The notes beneath the pieces are model-generated. The model was not told where the DNA came from, did no database searches, and was given only the letters and a program-made list of their open reading frames with translations. 7,467 bases of DNA from Actinomycetota bacterium. GTDB lineage: Bacteria > Actinomycetota > Humimicrobiia > Humimicrobiales > Humimicrobiaceae. The translations under genes and the position numbers were made by a program. The stretch is from NCBI GenBank assembly GCA_023379515.1, contig JAMCQQ010000315.1, positions 1 through 7,467 of the forward strand, written 5' to 3'. Positions 7,237 to 7,467 of the stretch are shown one piece after another. Position 1 is the first letter of the stretch; the number at the start of each line of letters is the position of its first letter.

Positions 7237-7368
7237 AAATCTTAACAATATGTTATAATATAACAAAATTTCCGATAATATATGTTATACAATAAAATTT
7301 CTATGATTTCCTTGCGATATGTATTTTATTTTTAAGAGTATAAAGCTTTTTGATTATTTGGAGAAAAT
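7237..7368 (+). promoter_or_regulatory. Control region between the operon and the right-edge gene
   Basis: A 132-bp AT-rich gap without a GC-rich hairpin or other obvious terminator after the aldolase gene. It contains the tandem TGTTAT boxes (7251-7301). TATAAA at 7339-7344 is -10-like; TTGCGA at 7312-7317 would leave 21 bp between, which is too long, so no promoter is firmly placed. GGAG at 7360-7363 is the ribosome site for the following partial gene. Confidence 0.45.
7251..7301 (+). promoter_or_regulatory. Candidate DeoR operator: two tandem 32-bp-spaced TGTTATA boxes, the first a perfect palindrome
   Basis: TGTTATA stands at 7251-7257 and 7283-7289, 32 bp apart. Each is followed by A/T bases and AAAATTTC (7265-7272 and 7294-7301). 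The first copy forms a perfect 7+1+7 palindrome, TGTTATA-A-TATAACA (7251-7265). The pattern matches those at 121-180 and 1201-1252, implying that the right-edge gene is controlled together with the operon. Confidence 0.6.
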
Positions 7369-7467
7369 TTGAAACGGAATTTATTTAGAAGTTTAATATC
7401 TAATGCAGATTTTGGATTATTTTTAGCTACGGGTGCATTATTTGCAATGATTAAACCATTTATGGCT
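7369..7467 (+). CDS. Partial membrane protein, probably a transporter (5' end only)
   Basis: An open frame of 33 codons from TTG at 7369 to the window edge, so only the N-terminus is seen. It opens with a short basic stretch (MKRNLFRS, reading TTG as Met) followed by a hydrophobic segment, about residues 15-33, that looks like a first membrane helix. GGAG (7360-7363) lies 5 bp before the TTG, supporting this rare start; the next in-frame ATG (7447) is inside the hydrophobic run. The position after a sugar operon and the shared TGTTAT boxes suggest a sugar permease, either an RbsC-type ABC permease or a major-facilitator protein. The visible part is too short to decide. Confidence 0.5.
   Translation, partial: MKRNLFRSLISNADFGLFLATGALFAMIKPFMA

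Overview
The window is an AT-rich bacterial accessory-metabolism locus. Strong GGAGG-type ribosome binding sites, A/T-rich codon use and a DeoR/GlpR-type regulator point to a low-GC anaerobe of the Clostridia/Firmicutes kind, possibly a deep-branching lineage. No taxonomic marker is present, so this is only an inference. All complete genes lie on the + strand. There is no RNA gene, CRISPR array or transposase.

Layout. Positions 1-88 are a perfect inverted copy of the helix-turn-helix coding part of the regulator gene (325-412). Positions 89-280 are an AT-rich control region. A DeoR-family repressor follows (281-1063), then a 254-bp control region (1064-1317). Next come five closely spaced genes: TPP-dependent dehydrogenase E1 alpha (1318-2286) and E1 beta (2302-3276), a form IV RuBisCO-like protein (3303-4640), an L-fucose isomerase (4699-6486) and a class II aldolase (6511-7236). 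Gaps between them are 15, 26, 58 and 24 bp, with no terminator, so they look like one operon. A third control region (7237-7368) leads to the first 33 codons of a membrane protein, probably a transporter, cut by the window edge.

How the parts fit. All three control regions carry a tandem pair of TGTTAT boxes 30, 31 or 32 bp apart, each followed by an AAATTT-like block. This is the pattern expected if the DeoR protein controls itself, the operon and the downstream transporter. FucI closely follows the E. coli enzyme and should convert an aldose (L-fucose, D-arabinose or similar) into a ketose. The aldolase is unusual: the position of the catalytic Glu73 of E. coli FucA is Asp, and phosphate-site positions also differ. 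No sugar kinase is visible. The RuBisCO-like protein keeps the carbamylated-lysine metal site but has lost the loop-6 lysine and other carboxylase residues, so it should do enolisation, isomerisation or decarboxylation-type chemistry. The E1 pair has no E2 or E3 partner in view.

Isomerase, RuBisCO-like protein, orphan E1 and atypical aldolase under one regulator do not match a pathway I can name. This combination is the main candidate for an undescribed sugar or sugar-acid catabolic route. The 88-bp inverted repeat at the left edge may be genuine or an assembly or amplification fold-back.
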